This document shows, one piece after another, positions 25,838-34,031 of a stretch of 64,000 bases of DNA (position 1 is the first letter of the stretch; each line of letters begins with the position of its first letter). The stretch comes from an uncultured Lachnospiraceae bacterium (GTDB taxonomy: Bacteria > Bacillota > Clostridia > Lachnospirales > Lachnospiraceae). The stretch is from positions 1-64,000 of the forward strand of contig CAIFEV010000008.1 in assembly GCA_903789615.1 (NCBI GenBank), given 5' to 3'. Both the position numbers and the translations under genes were made by a program. The notes under the pieces were generated by a model. It did not search any database and had not been told where the DNA came from. It saw only the letters and a list, made by a program, of their open reading frames with translations.

Positions 25838-25867
25838 CGGCATCGCTGTCGTTACCTCGCGATGCCG
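25838..25867. terminator. Inverted repeat between the helicase gene and the YczE-like gene
   Basis: CGGCATCGC (25838-25846) and GCGATGCCG (25859-25867) form a perfect 9-bp stem. There is no U-tract on the plus strand. A T-rich stretch follows only when read on the minus strand. Confidence 0.35.
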
Positions 25868-25886
25868 TCAGTAGAATGGGTTGAAT

Positions 25887-26540
25887 ATGAAGATTAACAT
25901 CTTTCACAAAAAACATCTCGCCGCCAGAACTCTGGCGGTAATCCTTTCGGTTGTTCTGATGGGATTTGCTCTGTCCTGGCTTTTCTGGATCGACATGGGA
26001 GCGGATCCGTACACGGTCATGAACCGGGCGGTTTCGGCGCGGCTGGGGATGAGTATTGGGAACTGGCAGCTGATTCTCAACACGGTGCTGTTCGTTCTGG
26101 TCCTGCTTTTCGGGAGCAGAAATATCGGAATCGGGACACTCGTTAATATGACGCTGGTCGGATATACGCTCGACTTTTTCACAGGCCTGTGGAACCGGAC
26201 GGTCCCGAAGGAAGCGACGACGCAGGGCGCTGCGCGTCTCCTCATTCTGGCACTGGCGCTGCTGATTTTTGTGCTCTCGGCGGCGGTGTATATGGATGTC
26301 CATCTCGGCGCCGCACCGTATGATGCGGTCCCGTTTATTCTCTCGGAACATCTCCCGAGGGTTTCGTTCCGGCTGGTGCGGATGGTCTGCGATTTTACAT
26401 GTATTGCGATCGGATGCCTGCTGGGGGCAAAGCTTCAGGCGGTTCCGGTTCTGATGGCACTGCTGCTGGGGCCTGCCGTCGCATTGGTCGCCCGGTACGG
26501 CGCAAAATACTTTCCGATACTTCTGGGGGAAGATGACTGA
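25887..26540 (+). CDS. YczE/YitT-like integral membrane protein
   Basis: A protein of about 217 aa with five or more predicted membrane helices. The WLFWIDMGADPYTVMNRAVS segment and the repeated AAPYDAVPF segment show two related halves, the hallmark of the YczE/YyaS membrane family. Its molecular function is unknown, though members often sit near regulators and export genes. The start could be the TTG at 25881 or the ATG at 25887, and the ribosome site is weak for both. Confidence 0.7.
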   Translation: MKINIFHKKHLAARTLAVILSVVLMGFALSWLFWIDMGADPYTVMNRAVSARLGMSIGNWQLILNTVLFVLVLLFGSRNIGIGTLVNMTLVGYTLDFFTGLWNRTVPKEATTQGAARLLILALALLIFVLSAAVYMDVHLGAAPYDAVPFILSEHLPRVSFRLVRMVCDFTCIAIGCLLGAKLQAVPVLMALLLGPAVALVARYGAKYFPILLGEDD

Positions 26541-26586
26541 TACCGCAGAAGGAGGCAGCACACACGCCGGACGAGGCCGCGATACG

Positions 26587-26615
26587 TTGATAATTCTCCG
26601 CATTCCCGGTATAGT
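26587..26615 (+). promoter_or_regulatory. Promoter for the EamA transporter gene
   Basis: TTGATA (26587-26592), a 17-bp spacer and TATAGT (26610-26615) make a good sigma-A-type promoter ahead of the ATG at 26696. Confidence 0.65.
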
Positions 26616-26695
26616 TGTTATTATATGGCAAATTATGGCGACAGTTTATTCCTGACGTGAAGGACAGGTGCCGCTGGGAATTAAAGGGGTGTGAG

Positions 26696-27655
26696 ATGGG
26701 GAACACGACACAGGCGAAGAGCCGGGCGGAGAAATTCTGGACCAGCCCGGTCACGGTTTTTCTGGTTGCTTTTTTCTGCTGCTTTCTCTGGGGATCGGCG
26801 TCTCCGGCGATCAAAATCGGGTATGAATTTTTCTCAATCGGTGCAAATGACCTCGCCTCGCGGATCGTCTTTGCGGGTACGCGCTTTTGTATTGCCGGCA
26901 TGATGGTCATCGCGTTCGGGAGTATGCAGCATCACACGTTTCTGCGCCCGCAAAGAACTGGCTGGAAATATGTCTTCGTGCTGATGCTCTTTCAGACGAT
27001 CCTTCAGTATATTTTCTTTTATACCGGCCTCGCGCACACGACCGGCGTGCGCGGCTCGGTCATCAATGCGGCGGGGACGTTTTTTTCGCTGTTCCTGGCG
27101 GCATTTGTCTTCCGGTTTGAGAAGCTGACGGCCGCGAAGGTTCTCGGAAGCATCCTGGGATTCCTCGGCGTGCTCATCATCGTGACGGCCGGCCAGACGG
27201 GCGGCGGCGCGATCAGCTTCGCCGGCGAAGGCAGCATGGTGATCGCGGCTTTCGCGAGTGCGGTCGCGGGCTGTTTCATCAAGAAATTTTCGGCGAAGGA
27301 GAATCCGGTCACGCTCAGCGGCTGGCAGTTTTTCTTCGGCGGCATCGTCATGGCGCTCGCCGGCACGGCCGTTGGCGGGCGGCTGCATCCGACCGGCAGC
27401 GGCGCCTGGCTGCTGCTTCTGTACATGGCGTTCATCTCCGCGGGCGCATATACGCTCTGGGGTGTGCTCCTGAAATACAACGACGTGAGCCGCGTCACGA
27501 TCCTCGGCTTCATGAACCCGGTTCTCGGCGTCCTGCTCTCCGCCGCTTTCCTCGGCGAGGGCCAGGAAGCTTTCAGTGCGCGCGTCCTCGCGGCGCTGGT
27601 GCTGGTGAGCCTCGGAATTATTATCTCGGGGAGGAAGAAACAGAGAGGTTCATGA
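26696..27655 (+). CDS. EamA/DMT-family transporter
   Basis: The 319-aa protein has about ten membrane helices in two EamA repeats. The FLWGSASPAIKIGYEF start, the SVINAAGTFFSLFLAAFVFR segment and the second-repeat LKYNDVSRVTILGFMNPVLG segment are typical. The family exports amino acids and other small metabolites, and the substrate here is unknown. AAAGGGG lies 8 nt before the ATG at 26696. The stop overlaps the start of the next small gene. Confidence 0.85.
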   Translation: MGNTTQAKSRAEKFWTSPVTVFLVAFFCCFLWGSASPAIKIGYEFFSIGANDLASRIVFAGTRFCIAGMMVIAFGSMQHHTFLRPQRTGWKYVFVLMLFQTILQYIFFYTGLAHTTGVRGSVINAAGTFFSLFLAAFVFRFEKLTAAKVLGSILGFLGVLIIVTAGQTGGGAISFAGEGSMVIAAFASAVAGCFIKKFSAKENPVTLSGWQFFFGGIVMALAGTAVGGRLHPTGSGAWLLLLYMAFISAGAYTLWGVLLKYNDVSRVTILGFMNPVLGVLLSAAFLGEGQEAFSARVLAALVLVSLGIIISGRKKQRGS

Positions 27656-27891
27656 TGGCGGATATTGCAGAAAGCCATGAACGGGCACAGGAGAAGGTGC
27701 GCCAGTACATGACAGAGCATTACAGGAAGCTGGTGCGCAGTTACTTCGCAGATATAACCGAACAGGGGCAGATTGATAAACGTGCCAGATTCGAAGAGTG
27801 TGAGTTTCTTATGAAGCAGCTGTATCAGTTTTCGGAAGATGAGATTGTGGGTATCTATGATCAGGAGTATAGAATGTATTACTGCTCGTAG
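27655..27891 (+). CDS. Small soluble protein of unknown function
   Basis: This protein of about 78 aa is rich in charged and aromatic residues (YMTEHYRKLVRSYFADIT and FLMKQLYQFSEDEIVGIYDQ) and looks all-helical. It begins at the overlapping stop/start of the EamA gene (GAGAGG upstream) and is probably co-transcribed. I do not recognise a family. Its 3' end overlaps, on the opposite strand, the truncated PIN gene, so it lies at a junction. Confidence 0.5.
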   Translation: MADIAESHERAQEKVRQYMTEHYRKLVRSYFADITEQGQIDKRARFEECEFLMKQLYQFSEDEIVGIYDQEYRMYYCS

Positions 27892-28249
27892 AAGGAAGGG
27901 AGAAACTATTCCCCGTTACCAGATAAGCGCCGTCAGTCCTTTTTTTCAGCACTACTTCATAGAAGGGGAGGCCCTTCATGTCGGGAAGCGTAATGCCGGA
28001 AGGGGACGGTTCCACCAGAAGGCCGTATTTTTCTAGCGATGCCAGAAGATAATCGATGAGTCTCCCTGTGAAACCAAACTTGCGCCGGCTTAAAACTTCT
28101 CTGTATTCCTTTGCAATAACATTGCTATAAATGGGGATGATTTCGCCGTGGAGCATCCTTGAAACCACTTGCACGGTGGCGGCGTCGTCCCTGCTGGAAA
28201 GCATAGCGGATACCAGCACGTTGGTATCAATCACAGCATAGCAGGTCAT
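27809..28249 (-). pseudogene. PIN-domain toxin, C-terminally truncated
   Basis: From the ATG at 28249 (AGGAGG upstream) the protein begins MTCYAVIDTNVLVSAMLSS, with the first PIN aspartate, and continues through FYEVVLKKRTDGAYLVTGN, with the later acidic cluster. The family usually goes on with a KHFP-type ending of about 25 residues. Here an unrelated tail starts right after VTGN near 27905. The 3' end has been replaced at a recombination junction. PIN toxins are RNases held by a cognate antitoxin. No antitoxin is visible upstream, where IS630 relic sequence begins. Confidence 0.65.
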
Positions 28250-28297
28250 ACTTCCGCCTCCTGGCGCCCGGTTTTGGACTCGTGATGCTAGTACGCT

Positions 28298-28490
28298 GAC
28301 ATTGGTGTTATGGTCGGCGTCGGCGAGATGGCCGTTTCTGGATGGGCTAAGACTGCTGATGAGAAAGGATTCGATATTCTCAGACCTCAAAATCGTTCCG
28401 GAAGGCCTAACAAACTGACGGATGAACAGTTTGAGGAAATAGATTGCCCTTCAGTCCGATCCCAAAGATTTTGGTTACAATAATTGTGGC
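28298..28490 (+). pseudogene. IS630-family transposase remnant (N-terminal DNA-binding part)
   Basis: One frame reads WAKTADEKGFDILRPQNRSG, then RPNKLTDEQFEE. After a one-base shift near 28443-28446 another reads ALQSDPKDFGYNN. Together they match the helix-turn-helix region of IS630 transposases. The catalytic DDE part is absent. It marks an old insertion between the PIN toxin and the next operon. Confidence 0.7.
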
Positions 28491-28526
28491 ATTATACTGC
28501 AATATAATAGTTTGTTGCCTTTACTA

Positions 28527-28555
28527 TTGACATCGTCGATTTACCTGCTTATACT
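28527..28555 (+). promoter_or_regulatory. Strong promoter in the 28.5-kb intergenic region
   Basis: TTGACA (28527-28532), a 17-bp spacer and TATACT (28550-28555). The 12-bp TTACTATTGACA block containing this -35 is repeated at the second promoter at 28746. Confidence 0.7.
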
Positions 28556-28561
28556 AACCAA

Positions 28562-28656
28562 TAGTACAGCAAGTAAATCAAAGCTTTGATGAGAACAGAA
28601 TAATTTTGATAGACGACGGCGTCCATACCAGTTGCGGTGTGGACGCTGTTTTTTTA
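28562..28656 (+). ncRNA. Candidate ~95-nt small RNA or attenuated leader
   Basis: A short transcript is predicted between the promoter at 28527-28555 and the terminator at 28620-28656. No open frame of note lies within it. A second promoter and the Gfo/Idh operon follow 100 bp later, so it may be a free small RNA or an attenuated leader. No known RNA family is recognised. Confidence 0.4.
28620..28656 (+). terminator. Strong intrinsic terminator
   Basis: GCGTCCATACC (28620-28630) pairs with GGTGTGGACGC (28637-28647) over 11 bp with one G-U pair, followed by TG and seven T's. Confidence 0.85.
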
Positions 28657-28745
28657 TTCGAAAGTGAGGTGGCCTTTATGACTGAAAACGCCGCTTATAT
28701 TTAATCGGAAATATGAAAAATTACTATAGTTCACAGACATTACTA

Positions 28746-28774
28746 TTGACAACGTGACGCGGAGCTATTATAGT
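28746..28774 (+). promoter_or_regulatory. Promoter of the sugar ABC/dehydrogenase operon
   Basis: TTGACA (28746-28751), a 17-bp spacer and TATAGT (28769-28774) lie about 115 bp before the first gene. Confidence 0.7.
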
Positions 28775-28890
28775 GAATAATCATACAACGCGTGAACAAA
28801 TAGACTTATTGCATATTTAAGGATGATGATTTGACATTTTAATTGTGCAAAAGTCTCATAACGCTTCGCATCCTGTCAACGGAGGGGAAA

Positions 28891-29904
28891 ATGATTCGTG
28901 TTGGATTTATTGGAGCCGGCGGTATGGGGACTACCCATCTTGAGAGCCTGAAGGTACTGTCAAAGGAATTCCCGGTAGAAGTGACGGCCATAGCGGATGA
29001 AACATCAGAACGCAGAACAGCTGCATCTGTAATCTGGCCGGAAGCAAAAATGTACGGGGATGGTGATGCGCTTCTTTCAAATGGCGATTATGACCTGATT
29101 TATATAGCGACACCATCTTTCCTGCACTCACATTTTGCGATCGCTGCTATGAGAAAGAAGTGTGATGTTTTTTGTGAAAAGCCAGTCTGCCTGACCGAAG
29201 AGGAATGCGCAGAACTTGAGAGAACTGCAGCTGAATGTAAAGTGCGGTTCATGGTAGGACAGGTTGTGCGGTCAACACCGGAATACGTTTACCTCAAAAA
29301 ACTGATTGATGAGAAACCGTATGGGAATCTCCGGGATATCGTCATGCAGAGAATTTCCGGCAATGTCAAGTGGGGCTGGGAAGACTGGTTCCATGATGCG
29401 AAGAGATCGGGGACTGTTGTGTTGGATCTGAGCATTCACGATCTTGATTATCTTCGCTATGTACTTGGAGAACCTGATACTGCCAGACCAGTGCATGTGG
29501 CAAGATTTGACTCAGGGATGATCAATCACATCATTTCACATCTGACATTCTCCGGCATTCCGGCAACCTGCGAGGCTGTATGGCATATATCCGGAAAAGA
29601 AAAATTCCGAGCACAGTTTCGGGCGGATTTTGATCATGCGACCGTGGATTTTAATGGCGGCGCTGAACCTTCTGTCACGGTTTACACAGATGATGGTCAG
29701 GTTCTGGTTCCGGAGATGCCTTCTGATGACAGAGTGGTTGCTAATGGCATGAATATCAATTCTCTGGGAGCTTATTATCTGGAAGACAGGTATTTTATCA
29801 AATCTTTGCTCGAAAATACACCAAATACGATAGCCCCACTGGAGGAAGGAATCCGGTCGGTGAGACTTGGAATCCAGATTCTGGAGCAGGCAGAGAAACT
29901 TTGA
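28891..29904 (+). CDS. Gfo/Idh/MocA-family NAD(P)-dependent sugar dehydrogenase
   Basis: The 337-aa oxidoreductase has an N-terminal Rossmann fold (MIRVGFIGAGGMGTTH) and the CEKPVCLT motif with the family's lysine. The C-terminal substrate domain carries VLDLSIHDLDYLRYVLGEP. Members oxidise inositols, glucosides, aminosugars and other polyols. GGAGGGG precedes the ATG at 28891. It opens an operon with a sugar ABC importer, an isomerase, a ROK regulator and a second Gfo/Idh enzyme, so it acts on the imported sugar or its 3-keto form. The substrate is unknown. Confidence 0.88.
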   Translation: MIRVGFIGAGGMGTTHLESLKVLSKEFPVEVTAIADETSERRTAASVIWPEAKMYGDGDALLSNGDYDLIYIATPSFLHSHFAIAAMRKKCDVFCEKPVCLTEEECAELERTAAECKVRFMVGQVVRSTPEYVYLKKLIDEKPYGNLRDIVMQRISGNVKWGWEDWFHDAKRSGTVVLDLSIHDLDYLRYVLGEPDTARPVHVARFDSGMINHIISHLTFSGIPATCEAVWHISGKEKFRAQFRADFDHATVDFNGGAEPSVTVYTDDGQVLVPEMPSDDRVVANGMNINSLGAYYLEDRYFIKSLLENTPNTIAPLEEGIRSVRLGIQILEQAEKL

Positions 29905-29995
29905 TTTTTCAGCATAATCCCCGGACTTTGAATTGCAGGAATGGTTGGCGGCAATGCCGCTTTAGAGATTTTATGAATAAAAAGGAGGAAGCAAT

Positions 29996-31321
29996 ATGAA
30001 AAGAACTTTTGCAACCGTTTTAGCGGGAACTATGGCCGTGACACTGCTTGCCGGCTGCGGATCTTCCGGTGGAAGTACGAGCTCATCTGGGACACAAAGC
30101 TCTGGCACACAGACATCCGGTACACAGACATCGTCCGGCAGCGCAGCAGCTTCTTCAGGAAATGTGACTCTGAAGGTGTTTGATGCTATGGCATATGCTA
30201 CGGATGAATATCAGACTGTAATTGATCAGTTTGAAGCAGATCATCCCGGCGTCACTGTCGAAATTCAGCATGCTGCTAATGACAGTAATACCATTCTGCA
30301 GTCCAGATTCAATTCCGGCGATATTCCGGATGTGTTCCTGAATGAGCCGGGATCCAGTGCACAGCTTTATTATGAATATGCATACGACTGGGCGAAGGAT
30401 ACGGATACCCTGTCAAAATTCAACAGTGATGCTGTTGCACTTGGAACAGACGAGTCGGGCCATGTGTACGGACTTCCCTGGACGTATGAAACAATGGCAC
30501 TTACGTATAATGTTGATTGCTTCAACAAAGCCGGCATTACGACACTTCCTGTGACGATGGAAGAACTTGAACAGGATTGCGAGAAGCTGAAAGCTGCCGG
30601 AATTCAGCCATTTGCCATCGCAGGCAAGGAGACCTGGGTACTCGCTCAGATGTCCACACACTTTATTATGGACAAGAGTCTGGATGCAACAGGTACCGTT
30701 GAGGGACTTGAATCCGGCAAGATAACATTTGCTGATCTTCCGCACTGGCAGTCCTTCTTCAAACTGCTGGATCTTATCAAGAAATATGATTCGGATAAGA
30801 TTCTTGAGACCGGATGGGAGTCTTCAGAGAATGAACTTGCTAACGGTGAAGCAGCGATCATCCACATGGGTGACTGGGCACAGGCAAATTACACGAAGAT
30901 GAATCCGGATGCAAAGCTGGCATTTCTTCCGGTTCCGGTCGGCGACAGCGCAGATGACGCTACTGTGCTCTCGTCCGTAGGCTGGCTGTATATGGTCTAC
31001 AAGGATTCTCCAAATCTGGATCTTGCCAAGGAATTCTGTGAGTATGTGCTGACTTCCGAACAGGGCGTCAAGTGGATGACAGAAGGAGTCGATGCAGTTC
31101 CGGCATCCAATACGCACACAGAAATGTCACCGAGCGGTGACCTTCCGAAGGATTCTCAGACATATATCCAGGCTGGAAAGACAAACGGATGGATCCACAC
31201 GATTGCAGGCAGCAGCTTCTCGGATACGGTGGGACCGTATATTCAGGGATATCTGCTCGGCAATTATACGGCTGATGATGTGACGCAGGCATTCCAGGAG
31301 TATTTCAGCTCACAGGGATAA
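29996..31321 (+). CDS. ABC sugar-binding lipoprotein
   Basis: The 441-aa extracellular solute-binding protein (family 1, MalE/UgpB type) has a lipobox LLAGC with Cys21, then a Ser/Gly/Thr-rich linker (22-50). The binding-protein fold follows, including ANGEAAIIHMGDWAQANY. It delivers a sugar or oligosaccharide to the two permeases downstream. AAGGAGG precedes the ATG. No ATPase gene lies in the operon, so a shared MsmK-type ATPase elsewhere is likely. Confidence 0.9.
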   Translation: MKRTFATVLAGTMAVTLLAGCGSSGGSTSSSGTQSSGTQTSGTQTSSGSAAASSGNVTLKVFDAMAYATDEYQTVIDQFEADHPGVTVEIQHAANDSNTILQSRFNSGDIPDVFLNEPGSSAQLYYEYAYDWAKDTDTLSKFNSDAVALGTDESGHVYGLPWTYETMALTYNVDCFNKAGITTLPVTMEELEQDCEKLKAAGIQPFAIAGKETWVLAQMSTHFIMDKSLDATGTVEGLESGKITFADLPHWQSFFKLLDLIKKYDSDKILETGWESSENELANGEAAIIHMGDWAQANYTKMNPDAKLAFLPVPVGDSADDATVLSSVGWLYMVYKDSPNLDLAKEFCEYVLTSEQGVKWMTEGVDAVPASNTHTEMSPSGDLPKDSQTYIQAGKTNGWIHTIAGSSFSDTVGPYIQGYLLGNYTADDVTQAFQEYFSSQG

Positions 31322-31355
31322 GAGACCGTGAGCGATAAGAAGTTGTAACGGTATA

Positions 31356-31399
31356 CAGGAGCGGAGGGACAAGGATGATAGGTTTCTCCGCTCTTCCTG
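31356..31399 (+). other. Stem-loop between binding-protein and permease genes
   Basis: CAGGAGCGGAG (31356-31366) pairs with CTCCGCTCTTCCTG (31386-31399) with a small bulge and no U-tract. It may stabilise the upstream message, as often seen after binding-protein genes. Confidence 0.4.
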
Positions 31400-31414
31400 T
31401 AAAGGACGATGAGT

Positions 31415-32332
31415 ATGGACAACGAAAAGAAACCTGTCAGAGTGCACAGCAAAAAGGGCAAAAAAAGAAAAGAAACATTGATGTTTATCATTTTCGTTGT
31501 GCCGGCTCTGGCATTTGTGCTCTTTGCGACAGACATTCCATTTGTTATGAATATTTATTATTCTGTTTTTGACTGGAATGGAATCAGTAAAAATCTTACG
31601 TTTGTCGGACTTGAGAATTTCCGCAAGATATTCACCTCTGACAAGACATATTGGACCAGCTGGTGGTTTACACTCAGATTCACCTTTTTCTATGTAATCA
31701 TAGTAAATGCGATTTCGCTGGCCATTGCATTGGCACTATCGAAAGAGAACCGGTTTGCACAGGTGGGACGGGCATTCTATTACATCCCGTACATTATTTC
31801 GCTTACTGCAATCAGCCTGATCTGGGAATTCATACTCGGACCTGCTTTCGACAGTCTGTATGAATCGACAGGATGGTCATTTTTCGGAATGAGCTGGCTG
31901 GGCAAACCAAATCTGGCATTTATTGTTCTCGTTGTAATTACGGTTTGGGAGAATGTCGGATTCTATATGATCAACTACATTGCCGGCATCGTATCGGTTC
32001 CCCGGGATTATATGGAGGCCGCAAAAATTGACGGCGCCAACCGCTGGAAAGCATTCTGGAAGGTAATGTTTCCCCTGATTATGCCATCCGTGTCAATCTG
32101 TTTCCTGACATCGCTTACATTTGGATTCAAACTCTTTGACATTATCATGGTATTTACAAAAGGCGGTCCGGTTAATTCTACAGTGTCAGTCGCGTATAAT
32201 ATTTATAAAGAGGCCTTTACCAATAATCATTATGGCACCGCAACCGCAAAATCTCTTATCTTTGTTGCATTTATCCTGATTGTGACAGGAATTCAGATGA
32301 GAGTTACAAAGAAGCAGGAGGTAGAGCTGTAA
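31415..32332 (+). CDS. Sugar ABC permease, MalF type
   Basis: The 305-aa protein has six predicted membrane helices and the EAA loop YMEAAKIDGANRWKAFWKVM, then FPLIMP, that docks the ATPase. AAAGGA lies 8 nt before the ATG at 31415. An ATG two codons earlier is too close to it. The stop overlaps the next permease start (TAATG), so the two permeases are coupled. Confidence 0.9.
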   Translation: MDNEKKPVRVHSKKGKKRKETLMFIIFVVPALAFVLFATDIPFVMNIYYSVFDWNGISKNLTFVGLENFRKIFTSDKTYWTSWWFTLRFTFFYVIIVNAISLAIALALSKENRFAQVGRAFYYIPYIISLTAISLIWEFILGPAFDSLYESTGWSFFGMSWLGKPNLAFIVLVVITVWENVGFYMINYIAGIVSVPRDYMEAAKIDGANRWKAFWKVMFPLIMPSVSICFLTSLTFGFKLFDIIMVFTKGGPVNSTVSVAYNIYKEAFTNNHYGTATAKSLIFVAFILIVTGIQMRVTKKQEVEL

Positions 32333-33159
32333 TGGAACGTTCAAGATTAACCAAAGGTACTGTTATAACACTTATTATTTCGATATTATGGCTGTTTCCG
32401 CTGATTCTGATTTTTATCAATTCATTCAAATCGGACTCGGAAATCCTGAATCATTTCCTGGAACTGCCGAAAAAGCTCGATTTTTCGTATTATGCTGAGA
32501 CGTGGACGAAGTTTGGATTTCCCAAGCTCATTGCAAATACACTTCTTTACACGGTTTGCACGGTGTTGATCGTTGTGCTGCTCGCTCCCCTGGCGGCATA
32601 TTATCTGGAACGTCATAAAAAGGAACGCCGCTGCCGTATTGCGTTCAGCCTGATTATTCTTCCGATTATGGTTCCGTTTCAGTCCTACATGATTTCTCTG
32701 ACGAGAATTCTGGGAAATATCGGACTGAATAACACAAAAACCGGTTATATTCTTGTGTCAGCGGGGCTGTGCATGCCGCTTGCGGTGTTTATGATCCATG
32801 GGTACATCAATACAATTCCGATTGAATTGGAGGAGAGTGCCTATATTGACGGAGCAGGTAAGGTAAGAACGTATTTCTCAATTGTTCTGCCGCTGCTGGT
32901 CCCGATTCTGACTACCGTTGTGGTTCTGGATGCTCTCGCGACCTGGAATGATGTCATTACCAACCAACTTGTTGTAGGGTCGAATGAGGCAGCTATTAAC
33001 ATGCAGAATGCGCTGTATATGAAGTTTTCGGCGCAGACGTCTGACTGGTCCCATGCACTTCCGGGCACTGTAATGAGTATGGTCCCGAGTCTGATTTTCT
33101 TCATTTTCATGCAGAAATACATTATTAGCGGAGCGACTTCCGGAGCCGTAAAGGGCTGA
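32332..33159 (+). CDS. Sugar ABC permease, MalG type
   Basis: The 275-aa partner permease has about six helices and the EAA loop LEESAYIDGAGKVRTYFSIV, then LPLLVP. It ends with the typical QKYIISGATSGAVKG tail of the family. Together with the MalF-type protein it forms the membrane channel of the importer. Confidence 0.9.
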   Translation: MERSRLTKGTVITLIISILWLFPLILIFINSFKSDSEILNHFLELPKKLDFSYYAETWTKFGFPKLIANTLLYTVCTVLIVVLLAPLAAYYLERHKKERRCRIAFSLIILPIMVPFQSYMISLTRILGNIGLNNTKTGYILVSAGLCMPLAVFMIHGYINTIPIELEESAYIDGAGKVRTYFSIVLPLLVPILTTVVVLDALATWNDVITNQLVVGSNEAAINMQNALYMKFSAQTSDWSHALPGTVMSMVPSLIFFIFMQKYIISGATSGAVKG

Positions 33160-33184
33160 TTGCCATATCAGAGAAAGGAATATT

Positions 33185-34015
33185 ATGAGAGTCGGATGCA
33201 TTGTTATCATTGATGAAGAAGCCGATATTGATGCAAAGTTCAAAGAACTGACAGACATGGGGATGCACAGCTGTCAGGTTGTCTGTTGGGACAGAAGGGT
33301 CCTGAAAGACCAGAAAAAAGCAGATGAAGTTAATGAAGCTGCCGATAAGTACCATACGGATATCACGGCTTTCTGGTGTGGATGGGAAGGCCCATGTGTC
33401 TGGAATCTGTATGAGGGGCAGGAAACCCTGGGACTTGTTCCTGTGGCGTACCGCTTTCAGCGTATTCAGACGCTGATGGAAGGATCGGATTTTGCCAAAG
33501 CGATTCATACGACAGACCTCGTTACGCATGTCGGGTATATGCCGGAAAATCCATATGATCCGAACTATCACGGGGTTCTTGCCGCAGTCAAAAAGGTTGC
33601 CGAAAAATGTAAGGAGAACGGACAGTATTTCCTGTTTGAGACGGGACAGGAAACTCCGACGACACTGCTGCGGGCTATTCAAGACCTTGGCATGGACAAT
33701 ATCGGTGTAAATCTGGATCCTGCCAATCTGATTCTGTACGGAAAAGCCAATCCGGTTGATGCACTGGATACAATCGGCAAGTATGTTCGCAATATTCACG
33801 GAAAAGATGGTTTGTATCCGGTTGATGGGCATGATCTCGGCGAGGAAGTTCCGGTCGGTCAGGGAAAGGTTAATTTTCCGCTTTTCATTAAACGTCTGAA
33901 AGAAATAGGGTATAATGGAGACATTACAATCGAACGGGAGATCAGCGGCCCGGAACAGAAACGGGATATTCTGGCAGCTAAGAGTCTTCTGGAAAAACTG
34001 ATCGCAGAAACATAA
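33185..34015 (+). CDS. Sugar phosphate isomerase/epimerase (TIM barrel, AP-endonuclease-2 family)
   Basis: The 276-aa protein shows the xylose-isomerase-like barrel with metal-binding residues in FLFETGQETP (Glu), IGVNLDPANLILYG (Asp), NIHGKDGLYP (His) and ITIEREISGPEQ (Glu). Members isomerise or epimerise keto-sugars, often working with Gfo/Idh dehydrogenases as here. AAAGGAA precedes the ATG. The substrate is unknown. Confidence 0.85.
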   Translation: MRVGCIVIIDEEADIDAKFKELTDMGMHSCQVVCWDRRVLKDQKKADEVNEAADKYHTDITAFWCGWEGPCVWNLYEGQETLGLVPVAYRFQRIQTLMEGSDFAKAIHTTDLVTHVGYMPENPYDPNYHGVLAAVKKVAEKCKENGQYFLFETGQETPTTLLRAIQDLGMDNIGVNLDPANLILYGKANPVDALDTIGKYVRNIHGKDGLYPVDGHDLGEEVPVGQGKVNFPLFIKRLKEIGYNGDITIEREISGPEQKRDILAAKSLLEKLIAET

Positions 34016-34031
34016 CAGTACTGAGGGTAAT

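Noticed and set aside
25755-26603. 282-codon minus-strand frame opposite the YczE-like gene
   Set aside because: Gln/Arg/His-rich shadow without a ribosome site. The plus-strand frame has clear membrane helices.
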